Assembly: GCA_038030265.1 (NCBI GenBank)
Contig: CM075942.1
Location: 15,892,029-15,956,028, forward strand
DNA from: Corythucha ciliata
Taxonomy: Eukaryota; Arthropoda; Insecta; Hemiptera; Tingidae
Length of the DNA stretch: 64,000 bases
Direction: 5' to 3'
Shown here: positions 22,801 through 37,800 of the stretch, piece by piece
How the letters are laid out: each line of letters begins with the position of its first letter
Numbering within the stretch: the stretch's first letter is position 1
Notes under the pieces: generated by a model
What the model saw: only the letters and a program-made list of their open reading frames with translations
The model's database searches: none
Told to the model about the DNA's origin: nothing
Translations under genes and position numbers: made by a program

Positions 22801-25800
22801 GGAAATCGTGTTTTCCTAAAGTTTACCTGGCAATAAACGCCACGCCACTACAACTTAGTATAACTTCCACGACGAAATCTTGAAGGAAATTTTGTGATCT
22901 TTTCAAAACTGTCGTCAATTTTGGTCTGAGCCGTATAGGTCAGCTGTTAGCACGGAATTTGTGCAAAAAAATGTCAATAAGCTTAAAAAAAGAAAAAACG
23001 CGAATATCTCCAAAACTAAGAATTTCCGGACATGAGTCAACAAAATCACGTTTTTGGTGCGTCATGGTGAGTACAACATGTGCAAGTATTGCACATCAAA
23101 ACTGAAACACCCTGTACATTCCAAAGATATTTATTACATTCCAAAGATATTACAGACTCACCTCAGAGAGTTCTGGGAAGAGAGAGGATCGTATTTATTG
23201 GCAGTACGCGGCAGGGGAAGGTTCGTTGAGCCAAAAGCACTACCAGAAACCGGCTTTGCTGTAGCTCCTGCGCCTGCGCCTGAGCTCCACTTTCCATAGG
23301 CATCCATTTTGCCCAGCTGCATATTGGATATATCGCTTTTAAAGCCAGATAATTTAGTACTATCCACGTTAATACTAAAATTTCTGTTTTTTGAGGGAAT
23401 TGTAGTCCAATCGTTGTCGTTCTCTGGAGAAAAAAAAAAAAAAAAAAATGTTAATGAGTAATACAAACTAGTGAATATTTAGAAACGAACTTGGTCGTCC
23501 TTGTCTTCTATCGTCACCCATCTGTCTGCCTTTCATTCCCTGGTTATTCATCGACGAGTTGGTCGGCGTCATGAACATTTGTCGATCGATCATCTCACGT
23601 TCACGCTCGGCGTCCTTTTGAATCTGATCGAGCGTTTTGGGCGCGTTCTCATCGCGTCGCGGTACCCACTGTCGGTCACGAAGCTCGATGACGTCTTGAA
23701 GCATAAAGCGAATCCTTGACGACACTTTGGAGTCGGGCGATTTATCAGTCAATTTTTTCATTTGAGCGAAATACTCGTTGAATAGAACGATGCCGCGTTT
23801 CTTGACGTTTTCAACTTTGAACTCACTCTCTTCCAACATTTTACCGACCGTTGTCAGAAGTTTGCACAGACACTCGAGACTCTCTTCGTCGATTTTGTCC
23901 AAAAGGCTCTGTACGCAATTGTGCATGATTTTTGAAGTAAGCATGCGCAGCTTGTACAATTCACCGATAAACCTGCAGGATAAAAACAATATTTGTGTCA
24001 AAGAACCATCATAATGACAGAATGTTGAGTTCTTGATATTCTGCTACGCCAACAGTTACTGCAGACTCAAATTCACCCTCACCCCAGCTACAACGAGAAG
24101 AAATGTGAACTAACCTGACAAGGCCGACTGATTTCCGTCTCATTCGCCTTTCTTCGTCTTCAAATATCAACTTCATTTCCTTTTTCTTTTCCTGCAACAT
24201 AAAACCAATACAACGTCATTCAAATTTTGAAAGTTCTACGTAGTTAAAAAATAGCTAAGCTAACAATTCGCTCACTCGGAAGAATACTGGTACAACTCAA
24301 AAAGTTTTTCTGACCTAAACAGTTGGGATTAAATAAAATTAAATTATTCCAAACTGGAACGGTCAGAAAAACGTTTTTGAGTTGCCCCAGTATTCTTCCG
24401 AGTGAGCGAATTGGGTAAATTAAAAGTAGCACAACTAACTATTCTGGCAGTGGAAATGGCTCAACTGACTATTCGCATTCAAAAAATGGATCCATGGGCT
24501 ATACGAGCCACGAAAATCGCTAAACTTGACGCATAAAATGTCTAAATTCACCCTAAAATTGAATTGACTGACATATTTCGCCCTCTACACGGCTTGACTG
24601 ACTTTTCGCGCCCCATAATGGCATATTCGCCCACACCCCGCTCGTCGCAAACGTAAACCACTTCACCTGCACGACACCTTCCCCTCTCCCCAACACATTG
24701 AGGCTGTACTCTGACGACAAATCACGACCTTATACCTCAAAACGTGCCCAAAATATGGCTGACTTACATCCACGACCAAAAACAGCAACAATTCGAACTC
24801 TACAATTAGCCTAACTGAGAATTTGCGCTTGAAAAATAGCATAACCGACTATTCGTGCACGGAAAATGGATCCAGTGACTAGTCGCACTCATAAAATGGC
24901 ATCAGTGGCTAATTTAGCCATAAACTGAGCAAAATCGCCCAACAAATGGCGAAAATCTCCGTACAAATGGCTGAACTCGACTTGCAAATAGCTAAACGCA
25001 ACATAGAAAAGGCCAAAATCGCCCTTAAAATGCGTTGACTGACAATTCACGCCCTTAAAATAGATTGAACTGATTTTCCCGCCCTAAAAAGGCCTTTATG
25101 GTCAATTCGAGCTATAAAAAAGGCTGAACTTACCCCGCAAATGGCTGGCTTTTGTCGCTCAATAGTGCCTTCAAGGTCAATAGGAGCCATGAAAATGACT
25201 TAACTCACCTTGTAGAAAGCTAAACTCACCCTTTAAAAAATGGCTGGACGATTCGTACCTATAAAATTGCTTGACTGACTTATCGCGCCCATAAAATGGC
25301 TTGACTGGCTTTTCACACGGCTCGCTGATTCTAGCCCTATAAATAACTCCATTCATTCAATTGCTTAACATCCCTACAAGTGGCTAACGGACGATTTACT
25401 GAAAATACTATATTGACAATTTGCGCCCTAAAAAATGGCAACACTGAACAGTGTCATAAAATTACGGCCAAACTGACAATATGGGAACTGGAAAAGGACA
25501 AACTGATTCACACCCTACAAATGACCAGTTCACGCAAGAACTAAAACTGTCCTAACTGACCATTAACGCTTAAAAATGGCTGAAAAAAAGCGCCTGTGAT
25601 CATTGAAAACCGCTCTGTGATTCACCCCGAATACCGGTTACATATTGTTATTATTATTATACGTATAAGCCACTATTAATTGAGTGAGGCACACTTTTCA
25701 AATGCCGCGTGAACTCGAGCTATCAATCAGACCACAACTACAATGCATATTATACAATTAAAGTTTTCAAAAAAAAATTGCTAGACGGGCATGCCAAAAA

Positions 25801-28800
25801 GAAGTTAAAATGATTGATCATGGCCTAAAAAAAGATAGATTGAATACTCGCGACTGAAATTTGTGCCTGAAAAAAGGGGTGAAAGGATCCAATTCGCACC
25901 CCTTCAATGGATGAATTTCGTCATTTCATAACTTTGAAAGCTAAACCGCCATTAAAAAAAATACGTCGAGCGTTTGCACCCTTGAAAAGGAAAGTGACCA
26001 TCGTGCTCTGGAGAGGAGTTCCAACCACTCCACGTCGCTTCTGCCACTCCACGCAGTGCTGTCATCAAAAGCCTAACACTCTGAGCGAATAATCAAGGTA
26101 AAGAACCTATACTACCACGCGAGCTCACGGCCACATTGGGGTAGATAAAATTATCATAAATTTAGTAAAGTCTCGTGGGACACAGTCGGACACTCCATAA
26201 GGCCCGTTCACAAGCTCTATGTTTACGTTCTGTGGAGTCTATGCAACCAAACAAATGTATTCCCTCGAAAAGTGAAGCATTTTGATAGGTTACACGGACT
26301 CCCCAGACGCATTGCACAGAGCTTGTGAACCAATAGTACTTCTAACTCCATGCACCCCTCCTACCCACTAAATATCAACTTAATCTAATCCAAAATGCCG
26401 GATGGGCTCACTCGGTTATATAGTTACTTTAATCAAGGCAAGAAGGTAAAAGTACGCGCCACATTAGAGTTTTGGACGTCCATATCTCGGTTTCGAGAAA
26501 GGGTGGGAGGAGGGGGGGGACAAAACGAAAAGAAACTCACAGGGTCGGTGCACGCCTCGATCTCCTTATTTCGAGCCTCGATGTTGAGCTCCTCTTTTTT
26601 ATTCCTTTCGAACTCGTCTTGGCACTGTGTCAGTAGAATCTGTCGAAAACTCATCGGCTGCTTGGCCGGGTCTCCTCCTTCAGTCGCAGCCGCCTTAGAT
26701 TTGGCATCGAAGTCAGTGTTTCGCGTTTGCAACGCGCAACAAAGACTGGCGTATTCAACGGCAAAAGATGGCTCGTCGACAGCCTGTTGAATAAAAACAA
26801 TGGAGAAGCGGGATTTTTATGGGATGAATGGAATTATGGGCAATAAAAATTTACCTTAGAAAATACTAAAGTTACAGTCTGTCTTAGCCTATCCTGACTA
26901 TCGATAGGGAGCTCCATAAATTGCTTTAGAAGTACGTCGAACTTCTGGGGAGTGAGCTTATTCAAAATACCTCTCACTTTCTTTAATAAAACCTTAACAA
27001 ACAAACAAAATATGAAAATATTGAAGAAAAGAAAAGAAAAGAAAAGAAGAAGAAGAAAAAAAGACTAGAGGAGAACGAGGGAAATATATTGAGTACGCAT
27101 GATCAAATCTAGGGCGATTTTTTCTATTCGCCGGCGTCTAGAATGCCGAGCAGGGTCATCTCCAATTTCAGTCACTCCTCAATGATGTGGTACCACATAC
27201 TCGGAATTCTGAACGCTGCCTCTAACCAACTGGCAAGCCTGCCCGTCTTCATTCATGAGTCTCACCACAAAAGGTTTCTTCAACGACTTACCTCAGTCTT
27301 CAGTTCTTCTTTCGATTTCGACATGTCGGTACCCATGCAAACAGGCACCCAACGGTTGTCGACAGTGTGTAACTGTTCTTCCCTCGGCTGCTGATACGAG
27401 TTCAAACTAATGCTATTAAACTGATGTCCGGGCCCTTTACCACCCATGCCACGAGGACCGCCGCCCATGTGTCCACCCATTGATCCGCCCATACGATTCA
27501 TTTGTTGAATGCCTCTATTACCTTTCATATTCATCATCTACGGGAGAGAGAGAGAGAAAAAAATTTGTTAGTGGCCACCGGTTGATCGGTGGTAGAGGAT
27601 TTAAGCCTTACCGAGCCTCGTTGACTAGGGGAGCCTCGGTAATTGAAATTGTCGTTCCGGCCGCTCATGCTACTCGACTGTATGTTCCTCTGGAAAAACA
27701 AAAATCAAGTGTTATTCGGATCCGAAGTTAAAAATGAATTTCCTCAACTCACCCGATTATTCATGGGAGCATCACTAGGTTTGTCTTTCAATATCTCCAA
27801 ATCAGGGAGGAGGATCGGTTTTCTGGAAGCGATCTCCAAAAGTTTAACTTCCATCAGAAAGCTTCTGGGGTAAACTTTCTTTCCTTCAGGATTCGAAGGG
27901 CTCCATTGACCTACAAGAACGACGAGTTAAGTGAGGGAAAATGGGAAGGTTTGATTTAACGTTTACCTTCTTGGTAGCTAAGCCTGGGGGGTGGCTTTGG
28001 AAACGACTTCTCACTAGCGAGCGCCGACGATGACCGTTCACTGTCTTCGGTCTCATCGTTCACTTCTCCGTTTTCTTCCCGACCGTTATTATTACTATCA
28101 CTAATAGGACTACTCGAACTATTATTAATTTCATTCGATAAATTATTATTCGATTCAACGCCAGTGGCGTTCACTTTAGCGTACTCGTCATTTTCAGCCG
28201 GAACCGTTTCGGCGTCGATATTATTGTTAATAGTGGACGGTAAGGATTCTTCCGCGGTGTTCTGAGTCTCTTCGGTTTTACTTATCACTTCAACCTTGGT
28301 CTCGGGAACTGTCGCTGAAATCGGCGTCAATTGCTGCGGCAGAGTTGGCGACGCGACTCGAACGTTCGTCACAACATCCGTTGCCGTTAACGCGGACGAC
28401 GAGGACGGCGGCGCCGACGACTGTTTAATGTGCTGAACGGGCCCCGCCGCGGTGGTTTCAGAGCCCATCGTCGAGACTTCCGTCGAGTCTGTGAAGGCGT
28501 CCATTTCCGTCCCCTCTTTTTCTTTACCTTTCATGTTCAAGTCTTTCTTTTTCTTGCCTTTTTTTTGAGAGGGTTTGCCCACTAAAAAAATAAAACAATA
28601 AAAATAAAATAAATATCTTACTTGCAAGGCATCCCTTCTACTTTTTAAAGGTTACATGTCAAGCAATACGGAGAGGGAGGGGCCTTATATAGACAATCGG
28701 GGGCACATAAAGTGGGAGCTTTCTTCCCTAAATATAGACAGGAATATGGACCGAGTTCTCTAGCGAACACAAACGAAAATGGTTTAATATTCCCATTACC

Positions 28801-31800
28801 CGCAATTAAAAGTGTGAGCTTTATAAATTTACCTACTCTGCAAGGTTTATTACATAACACAATAAAATACAAAACCGCACCTTCTTCATAGTCATCGTTA
28901 CTCAAATTTTGAGTAATCTCAGCTGGAACACTATTCACTTCAGACGGTCGCGGCAATGAAGACGATCGCCAATTGCTCCCCCGCCTTCTACTCTGAGACG
29001 GCCTTCTAGGCATGCTAACTTAATTACTTTATTATATATGTATATAAAAGGATGCGAAAAAATTGCGTTCCCGCAAATGGCTTTTTATAGACTTTGAAAA
29101 CGTCCAATCCCCCCAACAAACACGCGCATTCTTTAACACAACGCAGTGTTCCCTTCAGTATATTTTCAACGTGTGCGTTTAACACGAACGATGATGGGGT
29201 CGGGGGAGGTGGGAACAAGGGTGTAAAAAAGTATTTCAAGACTCGCTCCCGCGAATGGAGCCCAATCTCAACTGAAACTTCTAGTGCCTTTTCTTTCCTC
29301 CACCTCCTCCTTGATATTTATATTTTTTCCATTTTATCACCCCGCAAGTTTCTATTTATACAATTTTTCAAACCGCCACCTCACCACCACTTCCTGGCCC
29401 TCCTCGAATTTCTTTCGGAAGCCTACACACCATTAACTCGGGAAGTAGGCGGGAAAGGGGTAGGTAGAAGCACCCCCCCTCACGACAATCATGTGTATCG
29501 CGCAATCCTCCAGACGGCAAGTTTTTCGCGTTACACGGGACTGTGAGGAGGTGTCATTCAAGAATGGTGTCGTCGAAATTCTTACTATCACCACCAGTTA
29601 GGTTGTGATTTACAAGTTGCAAAATTCATTGACAAAAGAAAAAACATTTCCAGTTTTTTTTTCTTTTTTTAAAGGTTCCTCCCTCAGCACCTTTACGAAC
29701 CGAGCCCTCACGCAGATATTCTACAGGAGGCCTTTCAAGTCTGGGGGGAGGGGAACCACCGGATCAGACAGACGTTTTCCAGGGTGGTGGGTGGAAGTCT
29801 CTTGTAGAACTAGAAGGTCGCCTCACATTTTTTAATAATAGTAATAGTTAATAGTAGTAGTAGTAGTAGTTAATAGTAATAGTGTAATAGTTTTCACTTT
29901 TATTTCTTTTACAAATCTTCCTCCTTATGAAAAATCGGACACTGAATTCAAGGCAAGTATCCGGGGGTGAGTATCACGATTGACGAAGGTGATGGAAGGC
30001 GTCCTTCCATTCACCATACAAAACACTACAGAACGGTTAGCATGACCCGAAAATCTTACTAATTGCGGCAAAACACCACCGTTCATCGACCCATTCAACT
30101 AACAATTAGCCCTGCAAAAAGGGTAGGCGGTTAACCAACACTATCCCAAAATTTCGTAATTTCGCCGCACAAACCGACCAATATATTACTCAACCCTATT
30201 TGAAATTTGCCAAAACTCACTCTTTGCGCCCTAAAATTAGCCAGACTGGCAATTCACGCCCAAATAATGACCAAACTGATCATTTGTACCTTGGAAATAG
30301 CTTTATTGACTAGTCGGTTCCTAGTATGTCGTCCAAACCAATTATCACCTTGGCGATTTATATATATATATAATCATAAAATTGACGATATGCGTCTTCA
30401 CGCCCTGATATTGTCAAAGTTACCGTCTACGGCTAACTATGGCGGCCAGATGACGATTCCCACCTTAAAATGCCGGGAAAACGGACGATTCGCACGCCTT
30501 GAAAATAGCTAAACTTACATTTTACCTACTACTAAAAATAATCAAATTGGAAATTCACGCTCTGAATGAAATAAAATACTTCGACTGACGTGACTTTTCT
30601 AATATTCGTACCATGAAAATGACAAAACTGTCCATTCGGGCTGGAATACGGCTTCACTGGCGATTATCAACACCCAAAATGCTCTAAACTTCACGCCGTG
30701 AAAATGGCAAAACTGACCATTCACGCCACTCACGGCCACACTGGCGCTTGATACTTGGCCTAACTGGCAATCTGCGACCTGACAACGTCGGAATTTACCG
30801 AGTAGTATGGCAAAAACTGACCATTCGCGCCCTGGAGATGGTATGGGGGGGGGGATAGGTGGAAAAGCGCGATAAATTAGTTTTCCCAAATTACTAGGAA
30901 ACATACGCCATTCTTTGGGAATTTGAGAGTTTTTCAGCGCTGAACCGACTGATTGTGAGAAGCAAGCGCTGCCGCTGATCGCTAGAAATGACATCTTTTT
31001 GAGTTACGGTTTCACAAATTTGTTCTGAATAATGTGATCGAGAGATGATAACTCCTAGCTAGCGGCCAGCACTTCCTGCATTTCGTCCAGAACGCAATAC
31101 TTCAGCCGCCCTCTCAACACTTCAGCCCCTACCCACGTATTATGATTATGACCCCGTTACGTTGCAAATCCAATTCGCTTCATCGTAAAAAATTCTCCTG
31201 TCAACTCTAACCACTCACGACCTTCAAGTCCCTGAGTGAGGAGACTCTCTAGGTATCAAATTATACTGCCCGAAGAGATTTTTGTGCCCCAATTTAGGAA
31301 GGAACGCGTTAGATCGAATTAGAATCGACAGCCCCCTGAGACTAGTGAAATATCGCCCCAAACCCTTTGGATAACTATCAACATTCTTTGTAACCTGCGG
31401 CGCGCTCTGACGGCTCCCATAAACCACCCACCCTAAACTGGAACCGCATAAACAGCTTAATCGTGCCCAAAATTATTGGTGGTTCGGAACGGATTTTTCG
31501 GGCGTACGAGAATAAGTTTCGGTTCGGTATATTCCCATTCGAGATATTAATTTTTAATTTTGATTTAATTTTTGCATTCATAATGACCTACAGAGAAAAA
31601 AAAGCGATGCGGTAGAGCGAATGACTTTAGGTAACGGGCGAATCATTTCAGTCCGGTCATTAGCCTGACTGTCGAGGTACTTTCAGTGACTTTGATATGA
31701 TTTCTCTCTTCAAACTCTGAAGGCGAGAACACATTCTAATGGTGCCGCATTGCTCGTACATTAATTCATTTACACACACATGGAAAGTTTTCAAGCATGA

Positions 31801-34800
31801 ACTTAGAACTTTAAGGCGAAAAAGTCAAAAGGTAGGCCAAGGACGAGGGCAGAAGGTTAACCGAAAGGTAGGACGTTATTGTTCAACGTTGGATTCAATT
31901 CATAACTAGTAACAGCTGTAGCTCTCAGGGGAATTAATTAAAACACAAATAACGTTAGTAGGAAAATTTCGAAGGTTAAACAATTGAGTTGTTAAAAAAA
32001 AGTTCTGTCTTGGAGCGAAATAAAAAGTTGATTTGGGTCAATCATTTAAAGCAGGGAAAAGTTGCCCTCCCTCCTGGAGTTACGTCATTAAAAAAAAAAG
32101 TTGCAACAAGAATTGAGCTAAGCCCACATCCTGGAGTGTCTCTCATCAAGGATAAAACGTCCATAACATATAGGATCGTCCACGAAAGGGACATTTCTCG
32201 GAACATGTATTTTAGAAATGGAAAAGAAGCCGGCATGATGTGACATAACTCTCCCCAAAGCTGTTGACCTTGGCCACAGTGGAATATGGCGAATCCTCAA
32301 AGGTAAAACCTATTTTCTGTTGGAAAAAATATGCCCTAAAATGGTTCTAAAATGAATTTGATATTCAAATACGCCACGAGAAAATAAAAAAAAAGATAGG
32401 CAGAGGGGTCAAGGATAGAATCTGTCACCTCCCACCACTCATAGAAATCGTGGAGCACCTTTTTAAAAAAAGCATGAATTTAAACATGAACTAAAATGTT
32501 AAATAAAACGAAAACTCACCACTTATTCTACTCATAGACTATTTTCATCTAGTTTTCGATGCCTGAACCGGTTAAAAATCCTTATTTTTCAATGAAAAAA
32601 AAAAATATTCCTTTTTGCACCCCGTGTCACGACCCCAGAATTTCCCCCCCACGTTCAATGAAAATTGCGATAAAATCTGATCTGAGAACAGTCCAGATTT
32701 GCTGTTACGTATTTCACACATATTTTCAAGACATTTTTTTTCACTCAAATGTACACCGTCGTACATTCACTGAACCGAATAGCGAACTGAAAGGAGTTCG
32801 ATAAAGTAGAAGAGTGGCAAAAAATAATTTGACAGGAGCCGGTAAAAAAAAAGAAGTGGAACTACGTGTGTGAAAGGATGAGGGAGGGGGGAAAAAGAGT
32901 GGGATAAATTCTTTTCTTCTTTTTAGGTTCCAAAGACACAAGAGAGTGAGAGAGAAATGGTGTAAAACACGCGTCATGATCAGTCGGCGCCTGAAGAAAG
33001 CTATGGGAGGGGGTATTCGCAATGAAGACGTTATTTGATTTGATAATAGAATTGTATTGCTTACTATTCACCTGGATATACGTACGCGTCTTGCCCCCCC
33101 CCCCCAATGATTACCATCTTTCTGTTTCAACACTCCATTCAATTTTCACGGTCAAGGTGGGCAAACACTTGTTCAAATATCACCTGAATTAATTATTCCT
33201 CATTGCAGTATAAAATAATAATATTTTTACGCTGTTATCCTTCTTCAATAGAACGATTAAATATACGATTAAATATAATAATTTAATCATCACAAGTTCA
33301 GAGAACATCCTTCAAACTGAATGAGGGCCAGAAAGAAGAGGCTCTGACGACTCAACAAGAGACGAGTTGTGACGTAGCAGAGGGACAAAATAACTCGATA
33401 ATCATCTTGGGATGCCCTAGCTCTTAGGATTTTTTTTCTTTTTTTTTTCGAGCCCTCCGGCGCCTTCTCCCTTAAAGGGCTCTTACACTGCCTAACATCC
33501 ATCTTCTAGATAGTCGCTCTCGAACCAAGAGCTCCCGATTTTTAAAGGAAAGCGTGCGGTAAATTGACTGACAGCAAGTTCGTCGATAGTTCAACGACTC
33601 GTCTTTGGTATTTCACGGTTAAAATTCATTTAAAAAGGTAGAACGCGATTTTGGTTTTTTTGAAGTGAATGAAATTCCGCCAAGTGGACGCGAACTATCG
33701 CAGGAGAAAATATCGGAGTCCTCCCCAGGATTTTTCACCCTTAAAGATGTCTAAACTGACAATTCGAGCCCTAAAATGCCAAAAAATACTATTTCGGCCA
33801 TAAAATATACGACGGCAGGTAAACTGACCACTGCGACCTGAAAAGGCCTTTACTGGCTAATTGCTACTTACACCGTGAAAATGTCTTAACTGACGATTCC
33901 CACCTAGAAACGACTTGACGGGCTATCCTATTGCCTAAACTAGAGATGAGGTAATTGAAAATGGCCAAACCGACTGCGCGCGGCCTAAAAACGGCCAGAC
34001 TGGCTACAAGCACTTTTATTTTCACTATACTGACAATGAGGAAGTAACACATTTCCCAGAATCATGCCGTCGTGATAGCTTGGTTACCAAAACTCATGAA
34101 AACACGATCTGTTCAAATAAAATCAGGCCCTATATTTTTTCATCAATTTTTAAAACTATTGGGCTGAGGGACTCATTTGAAATAGGCTAGATAGATTGAT
34201 GACGTAATAACAGCATTCGCATAACCTTCACAACAGCTTCCTACAAATCAAACAATAGGACTTAAGAGAAATGGGAAGGACAAGAAGGGACAAGACATGA
34301 TAACAGCCACGATGCGGAGGGTGGGGAGGAGTCACAATTCCTACACTACGTCTCGAGCCACAGACCGGCCGTTTAAGGTAACAAAAAAAAAATTGGCGAG
34401 TTTAATTATTTCGGTATAAATCGAAATTAATCATTTACGCACAAATATTCAATTCCTGGTCATATTCAGTCATTTTCTTTCGAAAAAAAAATGTTTCCAG
34501 CGATTTTTATTTTTTATGTTACTTCCTCATTAAAATAGCCAAGTGGCAATCACCGCCAGAATTACGATTAAGCTGGCTATTCGCGCCCTAAAAATGACAA
34601 AACTGACTCAACCGTACAAATAGCCGAACAGACGATTCAAGCCTTAAAAATGACTAAATTGAAGAAATTCGTGCCCGGAAAATGGAAAAACTGATGAGAA
34701 ATGGTTTGAATGACTATCCGAGCCCTTAGGCCCGGCGCATACTAGGAGAAAAAAGACGCCGACGCGCGAGTCGGCTTCTTTTTTCTCGGGAAAGAGACGA

Positions 34801-37800
34801 CTCTCGCGTAAGCGTCCAATGTGAAAGGCCCCATAGAGTTTTATGTGTTTTCACTGCACGAGTCGGACGCTGACGCGCGCGTCGGCGTCTTTTTTCTCCA
34901 AGTGTGCGCCGGGCCTAAAGCAGCAAAACTACCTTTCGCGGGAAAATTTGATCATTTGCATCCTCGACGGGTGCAAAAGACTCATTGTGCCCCTAGCGCA
35001 ATGTGCCATAGTCCGCACCTTAAATCGCCCAATTACTTATACAACTCGGCAAACTGAACATTCAAGGCTTAAAATAGTGAAAATGGCTATTCGGGAATTG
35101 GCCAAGATGTCTATTGGGCCTAAAAAATGACCGAGCATCCTATTCGCACTTTATGAATGGGCAAACTGTCTATTCACGCCGATAATGGCCAATCTGGTTA
35201 TTCACGCCGTGAAATGACATAACTGACTACTTGGACAATAAAAATGTTTGAACCTTCAAGTCGCCAAACTTTGTATTCACGCTCTGATTATGGCCAAGGA
35301 AATAGGCTCTGAGAGCTGAAGTCACGTACAAACGGCAGACCTGACAACTTCGCATCCTAAAAATAGGACAACGGACCAATGGCCACTGAAATGAGCAAGC
35401 TAGGCACTGCGCCATGACAATAATGTAAATGGTTATTGTGCCAAAATTCAAGCATTAAAAGTTGCTTAACTGACAAATGAACCGTTCATATCCAAAAAAA
35501 TATTATTGGACCATTCGTCCTGCACTGAAAAGTACCGTCATTTTACCCCCTTCGCCACGACTGAATTAAGCACTCGAAATAACGCTCAAGGTCAGCACCA
35601 AATTGTCCCCTCAAAATAGTAAAACGTTCTAACCTTGAGCAGTCGTACTTTCATGATTGTCGGTCTCGCCGTTCGTTTCTTCGACGGTTACGGCGGAGCT
35701 TGGAATCGGAGCCTGTTGTGGCTGCGGTTGCGGCATAGGAGGATACTAAGAAAAACAAAAGAAGAAAAAAAAGTAGCTTCACTAACATACATTAACTTAC
35801 TAACTTACATTATTGGAAATCTTAATCAAATCCGTGAACGAAGGTCCCTGAAGAGTTGACTGCGGGGGTACGGACGACGATGACGCCAATCCCGGAGGTG
35901 GTCCGATAACGAATTTGCCGATGGGCGGTGGCGTTGAGCCGGGGGTGGGGCGAATGCTAGCGGGTGGTGGGAATGGTCCGCGAGATTCTTTGGGTTGGAG
36001 TTTTTTCTCTTGTTTCGTTGATTTGGAGTCAGCCGGTCCCGAGGACTACAAAGAAGGAAAAATTCCCAAAATGAGTCAAGTCGATTCATCATTTTAAAAA
36101 AACACAATAAATTTTGTGGAACTCCAAGAAAGACAACAACGCCAAACCTGAGGCTTTCTCTGGGGAGGTGCCGCCGATGTCGCGGTGGCGGGAGGATGGG
36201 CAGTGGTACTGCTAGGAGGAGTGTGTTGTTGTGTTGGGTGGCTTATTGACGATAAATGTGGCTGTTTAGCGACCGTTGTGGCCGCCGGTGATAGTAATCC
36301 ACTGGCAGATACTATAGGAATTTCCCGCGGTGGTCGAGACAGTTGAAGTGGTTGTGGAGGCTCCACTTTTGGTTTAAAAACCTCAGTCTGAAGAAGATAA
36401 AGCGACAAAGTTTTGATTTTTTCTCACACACTTTCTCTCTTTTGTTTTTGAAAAGAAGTAGGTAAAACGTTAAAGGTTGCGCAAGACTTGTACCTCTTGA
36501 ATTTCATTAAGCGACGAAACAGTCGTCGGTCCGTTCACTTTTTCCTCAACTGGGGGTTGCTGGGGCGTTTGGCTATGGAAAGATACGCTGGACGAAGGAG
36601 GGGGTGGTTGTGAAGCTGAAAGGGACGCAGTCACCGGTGAAGGGACTACTGGTGATGGAGGAGGAGATGGCGGAGCTATCGCTGGTGGCAAGTCTGGAGC
36701 AGCGGGAAGGGGTGGTGACTCTCGCTGTTCTTTCATATGCGACAGCTGTTGGTTTAGCTGTTGTTGAGGATGAAACGAAGTTTTTGGTTGAACCGTGGAA
36801 GGAGGAAGCGCTACGGATGGCTCAGCGACTCGAATGTTTGAGCTGATTGAGACGTTGTTGTTGCCATTTTCGTCGCTCACCAACGCTGCCACTTTACCGG
36901 CAAATTCACTCTGTACGCGGAATGCGTCACTGTCGGACGATACCTGCAATTTGTGTCGCAAGGGCCGGGATTTTGATGGGTAGAAAGTAGGGGAAGGATT
37001 GAAAATAAAATTCATTCAAAATCTGGAAAAAAATTTAGGTTGAAAAAATAAATCCTTTCACCTTCTTAAGGGTGGAGGTGCAGGGATGATTCCTCAACCC
37101 CCAACCAATAGTCACTCATCTAGTACTCGGCACACACTTTCTCGCCTCATTTCTGCACCAAGCCTGATTTTTGAATACTCGTTTCAATCTCCAGGAAAGT
37201 TCGCATAATTATGCGGTAGTATCATTTTTCAAAACAAGGCCCCAAAATTACTTCAAGCCCACTTTCAACTTGTACCTTGAAATGTCACTCTGGTCTTTCG
37301 ATTTATTTGAAAAAAGACTACTACATAATATGCGGAATTTTCTAGAGATTGTAACAAGACTTTAAAAACCAGGATTGGTGAAGAAATAAGGCGGTAAATT
37401 ATATGCCGAGTAGTAGACGAGGGATGATTTCAGGGGGGTCGAGGAATCACCCATGCAATCCCCTTCACCCATAAGAATAACACTAACGTTGTGAAAATTT
37501 CGTCGATAGGAAAGCTAACAATTCGGACTGTGTTAGAATGCGTTGGAGATACAAACACTAACCTGCGATTGGGGGGTATGACTCGTGGACGAATCCGTCG
37601 ACTGAGCCGATGTCTCTTGGTTCATCCTTTCAACGACGTCATCCCCCGTATTAGGATCCATGATCTTAATAGCTCGTAATCGCTGCTTCACCTTTTTCTG
37701 ATTGCCCGGGGGTGGAGCACCTGACGGAACGGGAACCGACAGCGGATGACCCTGCATATGAGTCTGGCCGGGAATATTGGCTCCAAGGCCGGGACCAACG

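Noticed and set aside
24430..25600. CRISPR-like array
   Set aside because: Units are degenerate and contiguous without unique spacers, and the setting is a eukaryotic intron.
29094..29546. 150-codon plus-strand frame
   Set aside because: Low-complexity, antisense to eIF4G in an intron, and without any family resemblance.
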